Part shown: one piece after another, positions 25,956 through 34,665 of the stretch
Position numbering within the stretch: position 1 is the first letter of the stretch
Layout: the number at the start of each line of letters is the position of its first letter
Origin: Streptomyces zagrosensis
GTDB lineage: Bacteria > Actinomycetota > Actinomycetes > Streptomycetales > Streptomycetaceae
Assembly (NCBI RefSeq): GCF_014203645.1
Contig: NZ_JACHJL010000002.1
Location: 186,001 to 250,000, forward strand
DNA: 64,000 nt
Reading direction: 5' to 3'
Notes under the pieces: model-generated
The model's input: the letters and a program-made list of their open reading frames with translations, nothing else
Database searches by the model: none
What the model was told of the DNA's origin: nothing
Position numbers and translations under genes: made by a program

Positions 25956-26300
25956 TCAGCTTTGGGTGGCCTCTGGCCCACCGGCGTCGGTCACCGCGGG
26001 GGTGGCCTCCCCGAGCATCGCCGACGCAGCCTCGACCGGGCTGAGGTCAACGGGAGCAGCGGGGGCGGGGACGGAGCGGCAGGTGAAGCCGAGACGGGTA
26101 AGCGCCCTGGTCACCTCGCCGGCGGAAAAGTCACGACGGTCCTGCCTGGTGATCGCTTCCCCCACCTGCTTGACGGGGTAGTGCCGGCGACCGACGATCA
26201 CGGACTCACCCGTGATGGGCTCGGGCTTGACGCCCTTCATCGCTTGCTCGACGTCGTTCTTTTCCAGGTTGAACGGGAAACGGGCGATGACGCAACGCAT
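25956..26300 (-). CDS. SCO5918-like small conserved actinobacterial protein
   Basis: A 114-residue protein beginning M-R-C-V-I-A-R-F-P-F and containing E-P-I-T-G-E-S-V-I-V-G-R-R, V-K-Q-V-G-E and D-R-R-D-F-S-A-G-E-V-T-R-A-L, a pattern I associate with the SCO5918 family. Function is unknown; family members sit near a cold-shock gene and usually a DEAD-box RNA helicase. Here the cold-shock gene is present about 700 bases upstream on the same strand but no helicase is seen. The last 30 residues are an Ala/Pro-rich extension. Confidence 0.7.
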   Translation of the reverse strand: MRCVIARFPFNLEKNDVEQAMKGVKPEPITGESVIVGRRHYPVKQVGEAITRQDRRDFSAGEVTRALTRLGFTCRSVPAPAAPVDLSPVEAASAMLGEATPAVTDAGGPEATQS

Positions 26301-26941
26301 AGTGCCTCAAGGGGTTTCGGGAGCCGTACGTACAGTGCCGGCCCGAGTCGGATCAGCGGGACAGAACAGGGACTCCCAGGGCATAACCCTCGTCGTCAAC
26401 CACGGGGGGAGCGGGGAGCGTGCTGCGTGCGGTCGCGCAAGGCACGTGCCGCGTCGTACTGAGGCGTTTCAGAGGAACGCATCGCAAGAAGACGTTCCGG
26501 AGCGGGTGAGCGGTGTGCAAGTGGTGGCCAGGCCCCACAGGCGGGTGAAGTCAGTGAACCACGAATTGCTGCGGCGGTGGGTGAACTGACTTCGGTCACC
26601 TGGGCCGCATATCGGCCGCTCCGTCGCATCTGAGCAGGTGTCCGGCTCGGGCGCAGCGTGGCGCAGACGAGCCGAGAAACAGGGAGGAACAAGAAAGACG
26701 AGCCCGGGCCGAGCAGCAGGAGTGTGATCCGAGACGTCGGACACACAAGAAGCGCGGAGCGATGGGCCATAGTGCCGAGCCGTGTGCGGGGCCGAAGGCC
26801 CAAAGGGCGCCATGGGCGGCAGCTGCCGGGCGGCGTGCGCTGGGGCTGTGCGGCGGCCTCGCGAGGAGACTGCGGCGAAAAACCCGGGCCCCCACCTGCG
26901 ACAACGCCGCGAGGCAGGGGGAACAACCGGAGAAATGAACG
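26301..26941. other. About 640 bases without a convincing gene
   Basis: Lies between the SCO5918-like gene and the cold-shock gene terminator. Several open frames exist on both strands, but none starts behind a ribosome site or shows a recognisable family or domain. In related genomes this is where a DEAD-box helicase gene sits, so a loss here is possible but no remnant was recognised. Confidence 0.4.
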
Positions 26942-26977
26942 AGCCGGGACCCGCACCCAAAGGCGTGGGTCCCGGCT
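26942..26977 (-). terminator. Terminator of the cold-shock gene
   Basis: AGCCGGGACCC at 26942-26952 pairs perfectly with GGGTCCCGGCT at 26967-26977. It lies 18 bases beyond the cold-shock stop codon in the direction of transcription. Confidence 0.85.
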
Positions 26978-26995
26978 GCGAAACACGCTTCAGCG

Positions 26996-27199
26996 TCAGG
27001 CAGGAACGATGTTCTCGGCCTGCGGGCCCTTCTGGCCCTGCGTAACGTCGAAGGTCACCTTCTGACCCTCCTGCAGCTCGCGGAAGCCCTGGGTCGCGAT
27101 GTTCGAGTAGTGGGCGAAGACGTCAGCGCCGCCGCCATCCTGCTCGATGAAGCCGAAACCCTTTTCCGCGTTGAACCACTTGACGGTGCCAGTAGCCAT
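26996..27199 (-). CDS. Cold-shock protein (CspA family)
   Basis: A 67-residue single-OB-fold RNA-binding protein, acting as RNA chaperone. It has [12 protein letters not shown] (RNP1) and D-V-F-A-H-Y (RNP2), and ends in A-E-N-I-V. Full length for the family. ATG at 27199 follows GAAGGAGA in the leader. A perfect hairpin lies just past the stop. It probably has a long leader, since the next gene upstream on the strand ends 415 bases away. Confidence 0.97.
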   Translation of the reverse strand: MATGTVKWFNAEKGFGFIEQDGGGADVFAHYSNIATQGFRELQEGQKVTFDVTQGQKGPQAENIVPA

Positions 27200-27614
27200 A
27201 ATCTAAATCTCCTTCGGGGCAGTGCGCCGGAACCCGCACTGCGCGAGCCCCGCGTCGCCGCGATTTTTGCCCCGTCCGGAAAACAACACCGGAAATACGG
27301 AAGCACAACTGCAACAACTGAGATCAACAGTAGCACGCCAAGCACGACCAAGCACGGCCGAGCACGACACGCCACCTATCTGCCCTTGATGCATCATAAA
27401 GCCTCATCACAGCTTCCTCGCATGTCTGCACCCGTCACGATAGATATGCGGTCTCAGCGAGTGGAGTGTCACGCCGAGGACAGGGGGGCGGAGGCAGGGG
27501 AATACAGGCAGGAGGACGAGGCAGGGCTAGAGAGGGCGCCCCGCCCGGAGCGGGCCGTCGCCTGCGGGCCAACGCCCGCGGGACGACGCGTGACCGAACG
27601 CCGGCACTCAGGGC
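27200..27614. other. Leader/promoter region of the cold-shock gene
   Basis: No gene seen in 415 bases. The part near 27260-27450 is AT-richer than its surroundings, as expected for a promoter and cold-responsive leader. Short iterated words CAAGCACGAC / CAAGCACGGC / CGAGCACGAC occur at about 27338-27370. Confidence 0.5.
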
Positions 27615-28052
27615 TCAGGGGCCTTCCCTCTCAGCGGCCTCCCCCGCCGCACCCCCGGCCGCGCCGTTAGCCGCGGGCCCAGCCGCCCCTTCAGCCGCGC
27701 CCCCGGCCGCGTTCTCGGCTCCCGCCTCGTTCCGGCGCAGTTCCTCGTTGAGCCGCAGGGCCTCTTCGAGCTGGTCTTCCAAAATCACGATGCGGCACGC
27801 GGCATCGATCGGCGTGCCGCCATCGACGAGTTCGCGCGCTCGGGCGGCGATGCGCAACTGGTAGCGGGAGTAGCGGCGGTGACCACCTTCGGAACGCAGC
27901 GGGGTGACCAGCCGGGCCGTACCAAGGGCCCGCAAGAAACCAGGGGTGGAGCCGATCATCTCCGCGGCGCGCCCCATGGTGTAGGCGGGATAGTCGTCAT
28001 CATCGAATCGATCACTGTCGCGCGGAGCACGCGGGCGGTCTGCCGGGGGCAT
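27615..28052 (-). CDS. MerR-family transcriptional regulator
   Basis: A 145-residue protein with an N-terminal MerR-type winged helix: Y-T-M-G-R-A-A-E-M-I-G-S-T-P-G-F-L-R-A-L, then G-H-R-R-Y-S-R-Y-Q-L, followed by a coiled helix (D-Q-L-E-E-A-L-R-L-N-E-E-L-R-R) for dimerisation. The last 40 residues are Ala/Gly-rich repeats. No metal- or drug-binding domain is visible, so its signal is unknown. ATG at 28052 follows GAGAGG; a longer frame begins at 28100 without a better site. It lies upstream of the cold-shock gene on the same strand. Confidence 0.85.
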   Translation of the reverse strand: MPPADRPRAPRDSDRFDDDDYPAYTMGRAAEMIGSTPGFLRALGTARLVTPLRSEGGHRRYSRYQLRIAARARELVDGGTPIDAACRIVILEDQLEEALRLNEELRRNEAGAENAAGGAAEGAAGPAANGAAGGAAGEAAEREGP

Positions 28053-28783
28053 GGGCACCTCTCGGGCAACGCGTCGAGGGGCCCCGGCGCCATCTGGCAC
28101 CAGGGCCCCGAGGGGTTTTCAACACCATCCGCCGACGCTGTGCGTCGGCCTTCGTCTACCGCATGTTCGGCTGGGAGCCCGAAGATGCGGGGGTCGCGAA
28201 CGCGTGACTGGGGACCACCTACCAATCCGGGAGCTGCGGTACCCGAGTGAGCTGGCACTTCGCTCGGGCGATCCTGATGGTGTTGCTCCTCCTTTGGGTC
28301 GCACTCCTCTGTACTGCTGCTGTGCTGCTCTGCACGGAAATCCGGCTCGGCGGCCCTTGAGGCCGCCTGGCCCGACAACCACGCGTGGAACCCTTTCGTC
28401 TTGCTGGCTCCACGAGTCCGCTGTCGTGCCCCGTGCTCAGCGCGCCAGTTCGTCTCTGCCGCGCATCTGTGATGTCGTTGGCTACACGAGAAACTCTAGC
28501 CAGCTACAACAGCAATGTCTACTCCAGCCGCAATAGATTTTCGTGAGTCCAAGGCATAGCTACGTGTTCCGCACCCCCGCGGGCCATCCACCGGCCGCCG
28601 GGCCGCGCTGCGGTGACGGGTTAGTGAGCTAGCGCAGTGGTGGGCTGGTGGAGTGGGTCGCCCGATGTGTCGGGTGGCCGTAAGCCGTAAGCCGTAAGAC
28701 AAGGCGCGACATGCACCAAAGTCATGTGTACGGCTGCCTTTTGCCAGTGCAGCGCGGCGACCTGGGGTTTCTACGCTCGGGCC
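28053..28783. other. Divergent intergenic region, no gene seen
   Basis: 731 bases between the MerR gene and the secreted esterase gene, which read apart. An imperfect inverted pair GTTGGCTA / TAGCCAGC at about 28477-28504 could be an operator. GTAAGCC is repeated three times in tandem at about 28679-28698. Otherwise no feature. Confidence 0.4.
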
Positions 28784-30076
28784 ATGTCCCGCATACGCCG
28801 TACATCCGCCGCCCTGGTCCTCTCGCTGGCGCTGGCGCTGCCGCTCAGCACGGCCTACGCCAGCGCCGCCGCACCACAGTCGGCCGCCTCGGCCCCGTCT
28901 GCGCGTACTGCTGCTGCGCAGGCGATCTCTTCGCGTACCGCCGCACCTGCTGCGGACACCCAGCTCAGGATTCCTCGACTCAGCGGGCCGTACGCGGTCG
29001 GACGGAACGTCCGCCACCTCGTGGATCACACCCGGCAGGACCCCTGGGTGCCCAGCGCCCAGCGGGAGTTGATGGTGTCTGTTTATTACCCGGCCCGCCC
29101 GGCCCACCCGGCCCGCCTCGACGGCGGTGGGAGCGGCAAGGCCCGTGCCCCCTATATGTCCATCGAGGAGGTCCGACTCTTCCTCCAGGGGAAGAAGCTG
29201 GACGCCGTGCTCGACGCCGAGCAGGTCAGTGCGACCCGCACCCACGCCCGTACCGACGCACGGCCTGCCCGTGGCACCCATCCATTGCTGGTGCTCTCAC
29301 CGGGCTTCACGCTCCCCCGCGCCACCCTCACTCTGCTGTCCGAGGACCTGGCGTCGCGCGGATACGTCGTCGCTCTGCTCGACCATGCCTACGAAACGTT
29401 CGGCACCACCTTTCCCGGGGGCCGCGTCCTGACCTGCCGAGCCTGCGAGGTGGTGGAACAAGAGCCGACGGACGCGGCGGAGAAGAGGCGCATGGGCGAG
29501 GCCGCCGAAGATCGGGCGGCCGACATCTCCTTTGTCATCGACGAGCTGAAGCGGCGCCACCCCGTCTCGGGCCAGCCGGCCCGCTGGCAACACTCCGCGA
29601 TGATCGACTTCTCCCGTATCGGTGCGGCGGGCCATTCGATCGGCGGCAATGCCGCGGCGTACGCCATGAGCGTGGATCACCGCATCCGTGCGGGGGTGAA
29701 CATGGACGGCTCGTTCTTCGCCCCGGTGCCGCGATCCGGCCTCGGAGCGCGGCCCTTCCTGATGCTCGGGACCGAGACCGACCACGCCCCCAACGGCGCG
29801 GACACCACCTGGCCACGCGACTGGGCACGGCTCGACGGCTGGAAGCGCTGGCTTACGGTGCGGGGAGCGGGCCACTTCTCCTTCCTCGACCTGCCGGTCC
29901 TCGGCGCCCAGCTCGGCATCACGGACCCCACCGCCCCGCTCCCCGGGCGTCGGGCAGGCAAGATCACCACTGCGTATGTGGGCGCCTTCTTCGATCAACA
30001 CCTGCGCGGAGTTCACCAGCGGCTGCTGACCGGCCCGTCGCACGCTCACCCCGAGGTGACCTTCCGTAACCCGTAA
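28784..30076 (+). CDS. Secreted PAF-acetylhydrolase-like alpha/beta hydrolase
   Basis: A 430-residue exported esterase/lipase. The ATG at 28784 starts a signal peptide (M-S-R-I-R-R, hydrophobic core, A-Y-A-S-A-A-A cleavage region). An Ala/Ser-rich spacer follows. The catalytic serine is in G-H-S285-I-G-G, the oxyanion strand reads L-L-V-L-S-P-G-F, and the likely catalytic His is in G-A-G-H-F-S-F-L. The layout matches the platelet-activating factor acetylhydrolase/chlorophyllase-like family, whose Streptomyces members are secreted and cleave short acyl esters. A frame beginning 60 bases earlier lacks a signal. Stands alone, convergent with the sensor kinase gene. Confidence 0.85.
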   Translation: MSRIRRTSAALVLSLALALPLSTAYASAAAPQSAASAPSARTAAAQAISSRTAAPAADTQLRIPRLSGPYAVGRNVRHLVDHTRQDPWVPSAQRELMVSVYYPARPAHPARLDGGGSGKARAPYMSIEEVRLFLQGKKLDAVLDAEQVSATRTHARTDARPARGTHPLLVLSPGFTLPRATLTLLSEDLASRGYVVALLDHAYETFGTTFPGGRVLTCRACEVVEQEPTDAAEKRRMGEAAEDRAADISFVIDELKRRHPVSGQPARWQHSAMIDFSRIGAAGHSIGGNAAAYAMSVDHRIRAGVNMDGSFFAPVPRSGLGARPFLMLGTETDHAPNGADTTWPRDWARLDGWKRWLTVRGAGHFSFLDLPVLGAQLGITDPTAPLPGRRAGKITTAYVGAFFDQHLRGVHQRLLTGPSHAHPEVTFRNP

Positions 30077-30138
30077 AGCCGTGCTCCGTCACCCGTGACC
30101 CGCTGCCCTTGCCCGCGAGGGCGTTCGGGTCGCCGCCG

Positions 30139-31083
30139 CTACAGCGGAAGCACCGCGGTCAGCAGCCAGCCACCGCTCGGCTGGGGGCTGGCCGTCAGGC
30201 TTCCGCCGGCCAGCCGTACTCGTTCGCCGAGTGCGACGAGACCGACGCCGCCCGAGACGGGAGGGTGCGCGGCTCCAGAGCGGCCACCGTTGGCCACGGA
30301 TACGCACAGGGCGCCCGCCTTCCGCGCCAGCCGCACCTCGACGGCGGCTCGTGGCGCGTGCTTGGCCGCGTTGGTCAGTCCCTCCTGGACGACACGGTGG
30401 GCGGTAACAGCGAGATCGCCGGGCAGTTCGCCCGCCTCGTCGTGCAGGGTGAGCCTGACGCCGGCCGCGCGGGCCCCCTCGATGAGGTGCCCGATGTCGC
30501 CGGCTGGCGCGCGGGGCGCGGCGGCGGCGCCGTCGTGGAGGACGCCGATGATGTCGCGCAGCCGTTCGGTGGCGGATGCGGCGGCCTCGCGTACCTCGCC
30601 GGCGGCGTCCTGTTGCGGCCCCGCCAAGCCGAGTTCCAGGGCGCCCGCGCGCAGGGCGATCAGGCTCAGGTCATGGCCGAGCGAATCGTGCATGTCCTCG
30701 GCGATGCGGTTGCGCTCGCGTAGGCGTGCCGTCTCCGCGGCGGCGGCCTGCCCCCGCTCGACCTGCCGGCGCCACCCTCGACCGAGCGCCCAGGGCGTAA
30801 CGACCGCGCCGCCGAGCACGGCCAGCAGCGACACCCACTGCCAACCATCGTGCCCGGCGAGCAGGACGACCGGCAGTCCGGCAGCCGCGACGGCACCGAA
30901 CGCCCACCGGGCCAGCCGGTCGTAACGGCTCCACCGCCCACCCACACACCCCCCGGCCATCGCGACCGCGACCAGGCCCACCGGCAGCTCGTCGGGAAAG
31001 GCCGCGCCGATGACGAGGGTCGCGGCGAGCGCACTCCCCAAAGAACCGAGTGCACACCAGGGACGAACGAAGCGGGTCAGCAC
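30139..31083 (-). CDS. NarL-type two-component sensor histidine kinase
   Basis: A 314-residue kinase with four or five membrane helices in the first 115 residues and almost no extracellular part, so it probably senses within the membrane. Autophosphorylation site is in D-M-H-D-S-L-G-H-D-L-S (HisKA_3 type) near residue 147. The ATP-binding domain has V-V-Q-E-G-L-T-N-A-A-K-H-A (N box) and G-G-V-G-L-V-A-L-G-E-R (G box). GTG start at 31083. It lies 47 bases downstream of its response regulator on the same strand, so both form an operon. Signal unknown. Confidence 0.93.
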   Translation of the reverse strand: MLTRFVRPWCALGSLGSALAATLVIGAAFPDELPVGLVAVAMAGGCVGGRWSRYDRLARWAFGAVAAAGLPVVLLAGHDGWQWVSLLAVLGGAVVTPWALGRGWRRQVERGQAAAAETARLRERNRIAEDMHDSLGHDLSLIALRAGALELGLAGPQQDAAGEVREAAASATERLRDIIGVLHDGAAAAPRAPAGDIGHLIEGARAAGVRLTLHDEAGELPGDLAVTAHRVVQEGLTNAAKHAPRAAVEVRLARKAGALCVSVANGGRSGAAHPPVSGGVGLVALGERVRLAGGSLTASPQPSGGWLLTAVLPL

Positions 31084-31130
31084 ACCGGTGAGGCTAGCCG
31101 GGGCCCACAGCGAAGGGCCCCGCCGGGCGG

Positions 31131-31775
31131 TCAGCCCGCAAGCCCTGCCTCGTACGCGAGGATCGCCGCCTGCACCCGGTTCTTCAGCTCCAGCTTGGCG
31201 AGCATCGTGGACACGTACGCCTTGACGGTGCCCTCCACCACATGGAGTCGGTCGGCGATCTCGGCGTTGGCGAGTCCGGCGCCGACCAGGGCCAGCACCT
31301 CGCGCTCGCGCGGGGTAAGGGCCTCGATGCGCGTCTGCGCCGCGCCGCGCTTGGCGGAGAAGTCACCGAGGGCGATGACCCGTTGGGCAATCCTCGGGGA
31401 CAAGAAGGCCGCACCATCGGCGACCGCCTCAATGCCCGCGTGCAACTCCCGCGGGTTGCCGGACTTGAGCAGAAAGCCACTGACCCCCAGGGAGAGAGCG
31501 GCAGCGATATACGCGTCCTCGGAGAAGGTGGTGAGCATGACGACCGCGGTGTCCGGGGCGAGTTCCCGTAGTTGGGCTGCGGCCTCCAAGCCGTCGAGCC
31601 GCGGCATGCGGATGTCCAGGAGTACGACGTCGGGCCGGTGTTTGCGGACGAGTTCGACAGCCTCCCGCCCGTCGCCCGCCTCGGCGACCACGTCGATACC
31701 GGGAGCGGCCAACAAGATTGCCTTGATCCCCGCCCGGACCATCATCTCGTCGTCCGCGATCACCACCCGAATCAC
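31131..31775 (-). CDS. NarL/LuxR-type response regulator
   Basis: A 214-residue regulator. The receiver domain has the acidic pocket (I-A-D-D-E), the phosphoacceptor Asp in V-V-L-L-D-I-R-M-P, the switch Thr in M-L-T-T-F and the Lys in F-L-L-K-S-G. The C-terminal LuxR-type helix-turn-helix reads L-T-P-R-E-R-E-V-L-A-L-V-G-A-G-L-A-N-A-E-I-A. GTG start at 31775. It is the first gene of a pair with the downstream sensor kinase. Targets are unknown. Confidence 0.95.
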   Translation of the reverse strand: MIRVVIADDEMMVRAGIKAILLAAPGIDVVAEAGDGREAVELVRKHRPDVVLLDIRMPRLDGLEAAAQLRELAPDTAVVMLTTFSEDAYIAAALSLGVSGFLLKSGNPRELHAGIEAVADGAAFLSPRIAQRVIALGDFSAKRGAAQTRIEALTPREREVLALVGAGLANAEIADRLHVVEGTVKAYVSTMLAKLELKNRVQAAILAYEAGLAG

Positions 31776-32534
31776 CGCCGACCCCGCTCCTCACGCTTCT
31801 TCTTTGCTTCTGCTCCCCGACCGGGGCGGCATCGTGTGCCGTCTCGCCGACCGATCCGGGCCACGCTATACCGCTGGGCCATGTGGGCCTCGTACGGGCG
31901 CTGGAGCGGGCCCTACACGGCCCGGACGCCGCCCGCACACGGCCCGGACGCCGCCCGAACGGGGCCCGTGTGACGTGTGAACGAGCCGTGAACGGTGGGC
32001 CGTCAGGCGCTCTGGGCATCGCCGCGGGGAACCTTCCGGCCCCACTTCCTCGTCAGCTTTATCAGAGGACGTTTACGGCGGGTCCCCTCCCAAACGCCGG
32101 GTTCTCGAACGCCGAGTTCCCCGAACGCTGGGGCGCTCTCCGCGACGGCTTTCCCATTCCGATTACCTCACTCTTTCCTACCCAAGAAACGTAAATTCCC
32201 ACTCAACAAACTTAAAGCGGCCTTTGAGCGAGATGGGAAAGATGTGCGCCATTCTCGCGCCTTTACGCCCTTTATGCGGAGAAATTAGCTTCCGGGAAAA
32301 GCCGCCCGATCACCCGCAATAGATCACGCTCCACCCGCCCCGACCTGGCCTTTTACGGGCGCGTCGCGCGTCACCAGCAGACCCAACGCCCTCGCAAGGG
32401 ATCACCCAAGGGCCGCCAGCGCTATATCCGAATGTTATGGAACATTGTTACTACCCTGTTCAACTAGCTTTCGTAATCCTGGTAGCCCCTGCCCACCACA
32501 CACGATCTCTCGTGTGTCTTGGAAACGAGGAACC
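31776..32534. other. Divergent intergenic region with an AT-rich core
   Basis: 759 bases between the response regulator and the secreted protease, which read apart. Bases 32160-32300 are clearly AT-richer than the rest (runs such as AAATTCCCACTCAACAAAC), consistent with promoter DNA. No gene recognised; the palindrome at 32431 is listed separately. Confidence 0.5.
32431..32446. promoter_or_regulatory. Perfect palindrome upstream of the protease gene
   Basis: AATGTT-ATGG-AACATT, 89 bases before the protease start, is a perfect inverted repeat with a four-base centre, the form of a repressor/activator operator. The binding protein is unknown. Confidence 0.5.
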
Positions 32535-33272
32535 TTGCGAATAACCAGGCTAATCCCCACACTCCTGGCCGCTTTGCTTTCCGTCCTTACCCTCTCCGTC
32601 ACCGCCACCGCCGCGGACAAGCCCGCGACACAGGCGCCCAGCGTCGAGCAGCCGAGAAGCCCGCAGCCGATCATCGGTGGTGGGCAGGCGCAGAGCGGTC
32701 CCTGGGCGGCCCGGCTGTTCTCCAACGGACGGCAGACCTGTACCGCCACGATCATCTCCTCGAACTGGATTCTCACCGCCAAGCACTGCGTCACCGGCGG
32801 TGGGCTGTCGTTCCGCATCGGCAGCCTCGACCAGACCAGCGGCGGCACCATGGCCAATGGCGCTCAGACCGTGACCCACTCCTCGTCGGACCTCGCGCTG
32901 GTCCGCCTCGACCGTTCCGTCTCGGCGACCTACGCGCGGCTCGGGCAGCCGGGTTCGGTGTCCGTCGGCCAGAGCGTCCAGGTCTACGGCTGGGGCGCCA
33001 CGTCCCAGTGCGGCTCGGAGATCAACTGCCAGTCGCAGTTCCTGAAGGTCGCGAACGTGACCGTGACCGGTGGTTGCAGTGATGCCTACCAGGGCTCCGC
33101 GATCTGCGCACGCCGCGGTAACGGCATCACGGCCGGTGGCGACTCCGGCGGTCCGATGATGGCAAACGGCATCCAGGTCGGTGTCGCGTCCACCAGCGAC
33201 CGGCAGACCACCACGGCGTACACGAACGTGACGGCGTACCGCTCCTGGATTCAGTCCGTCGCGGGCGTCTGA
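32535..33272 (+). CDS. Secreted trypsin-like serine protease
   Basis: A 245-residue chymotrypsin-fold protease. TTG at 32535 (after GAGGAA) starts a signal peptide (R-I-T-R-L-I-P then L-L-A-A-L-L, A-T-A-A site). A pro-region of about 20 residues leads to the activation-type I-I-G-G-G. The triad is complete: H84 in T-A-K-H-C, D119 in S-S-D-L-A-L-V, S204 in G-D-S-G-G-P. Four or more cysteines could form disulfides. Similar to Streptomyces trypsins, though shorter in the specificity region. The start is not ATG, so the exact N-terminus is uncertain. Confidence 0.93.
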   Translation: MRITRLIPTLLAALLSVLTLSVTATAADKPATQAPSVEQPRSPQPIIGGGQAQSGPWAARLFSNGRQTCTATIISSNWILTAKHCVTGGGLSFRIGSLDQTSGGTMANGAQTVTHSSSDLALVRLDRSVSATYARLGQPGSVSVGQSVQVYGWGATSQCGSEINCQSQFLKVANVTVTGGCSDAYQGSAICARRGNGITAGGDSGGPMMANGIQVGVASTSDRQTTTAYTNVTAYRSWIQSVAGV

Positions 33273-33333
33273 TCCCGTCGCGGGTATCTGATCCCGTCAA
33301 CGGGCGCTTGATCCCGTAACGGGCGTTTGATCA
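33253..33333. repeat. About 20-base unit iterated across the protease stop codon
   Basis: TCTGATCCCGTCGCGGG, TCTGATCCCGTCAACGGGCG and TTGATCCCGTAACGGGCG follow one another, and the last codons of the protease (CCGTCGCGGGCG) look like the first unit. Each unit contains a small CCCGT/ACGGG inverted repeat. The natural stop TGA is inside the repeat. Confidence 0.75.
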
Positions 33334-33410
33334 ACGCTTCACCCCTCGCAGCGTGTTGACATGGTCACCACAGGTGACACGGTGAGTGACACGCAATGAG
33401 GACGACTTCG

Positions 33411-33463
33411 GGGCGGGGGCACGCCGCGTACGGATATTCCGTCGCGCGGCGTGCCCCCGCCCC
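33411..33463. terminator. Strong bidirectional terminator hairpin
   Basis: An 18-base arm GGGCGGGGGCACGCCGCG at 33411-33428 pairs perfectly with CGCGGCGTGCCCCCGCCC at 33446-33463. It lies between convergent genes, two bases beyond the stop codon of the monooxygenase gene. Confidence 0.92.
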
Positions 33464-33465
33464 CG

Positions 33466-34665
33466 TCATGCCGTGGCAGCGCGGGGCCTTGAGGCGCGGC
33501 GCAGCGCGCGGCCGATGTTCCGCGCGTCGATGCCCGCCTGATGGAGCGCCCCGCTGAGCGGGTTGCCGTACCCGGCGAAGTACAGGTGCGGGGCGCACGG
33601 GCTCGTCTCGGCGCCGCGTACGACCGGCTCCCCGTTGGCGCGTAGCACCGGCAGGGCGTCGAGCAGGGAGCCGAGGCCGCAGTGGTAGCCGGTGGCGGCG
33701 ATGATGGCCTCCGGCTGTACGTCGGAGTCATCGGCCAGCACAACGCGAGCGCCATCGATGCCGACGACGGCGGCGCGGGGCCGCACCCGCCCGGCGCGGA
33801 TGGCCTCGACGATGCCCCGGTCGTGTACCGGGCTCATCTCATCCCGCGCGGAGCGGGTGTAGAGGCCCATGGTCGGCTCTGGCAGGCCGTGCCCGGTCAG
33901 ATCCGGCAGCAGCAGGCGCCGCATGAGGCCGTTGAGCCGATCCCCGACGGCGGGCGGAAGCCGGTGCGCCCAGAGGCCGGCCAACTGCCATCGGTTGGTG
34001 GCCGCCGGCACCATGTGCGGCGGGGTGCGTAGGGACAGCCACACCCGGGCGGCGCCGGCCTCGGCCAGCGCCACGGCGATCTCCGTACCACTGTTGCCTG
34101 CGCCGACCACCAGCACCTCGCGGCCTTGGTACGGGGCGGGGCTGCGGTAGTCCCGCGAGTGCAGCAGCGTGCCGGTGAACGTGGTGCGCCCCGGCCACTG
34201 GGGTAGGCGCGGCGTATGGTTACGCCCAGTGGCCACGACCACCGCGCGGGCCCGAAGCACTCCGCTCCCGGTACGCACCCGCCACAGCGCGGCGGGGTAC
34301 GGCGTCTGGTCGGCGTCGGCGAGCGAGGCCGCCAATTCGATCCGCTCCACGACCGTATGGGTACGGACGTCGATCCGGTGGTGGTCGGCGTAACGTTCCA
34401 GGTAGCGCGCCCAATCGTCGCGGCCGACCCAGCGACCGGCGGCGCGCGGGATCGGCAGACCGGGTAGCCGGGACAGCGCCCGGGTGGTGTGCAGGCTCAG
34501 GTGGTCGTAGTGGCCGCGCCAGTGCGCGCCGATCCGGCCGGCACGCTCGTAGACGACGACGGGCACGTCGGCCCTGCGCAGTCGCGCGGCAACGGCCAGG
34601 CCGCTGGGGCCGGCCCCAATGACCACAACAGGCGTGGCGGCAGTGCCGCTTGAGGGCGTAGGCAT
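33466..34665 (-). CDS. Flavin-containing monooxygenase-like FAD/NADPH oxidoreductase
   Basis: A 399-residue enzyme with two Rossmann motifs: G-A-G-P-S-G-L-A near the N-terminus (FAD) and G-A-G-N-S-G-T-E in the middle (NADPH), plus A-T-G-Y in the C-terminal part, the ladder typical of FMO/YUCCA-type monooxygenases. H-L-S-L-H-T and the I-G-A-H-W-R-G-H-Y are also family-like. Substrate unknown. ATG at 34665 is preferred to an in-frame TTG at 34677 because of the AAAGAG just upstream. Single gene with no obvious partner. Confidence 0.88.
   Translation of the reverse strand: MPTPSSGTAATPVVVIGAGPSGLAVAARLRRADVPVVVYERAGRIGAHWRGHYDHLSLHTTRALSRLPGLPIPRAAGRWVGRDDWARYLERYADHHRIDVRTHTVVERIELAASLADADQTPYPAALWRVRTGSGVLRARAVVVATGRNHTPRLPQWPGRTTFTGTLLHSRDYRSPAPYQGREVLVVGAGNSGTEIAVALAEAGAARVWLSLRTPPHMVPAATNRWQLAGLWAHRLPPAVGDRLNGLMRRLLLPDLTGHGLPEPTMGLYTRSARDEMSPVHDRGIVEAIRAGRVRPRAAVVGIDGARVVLADDSDVQPEAIIAATGYHCGLGSLLDALPVLRANGEPVVRGAETSPCAPHLYFAGYGNPLSGALHQAGIDARNIGRALRRASRPRAATA

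Noticed and set aside
28053..28783. tRNA or small RNA gene
   Set aside because: Searched by eye for cloverleaf stems and a T-loop GTTCGA box; none found here or in other long gaps.
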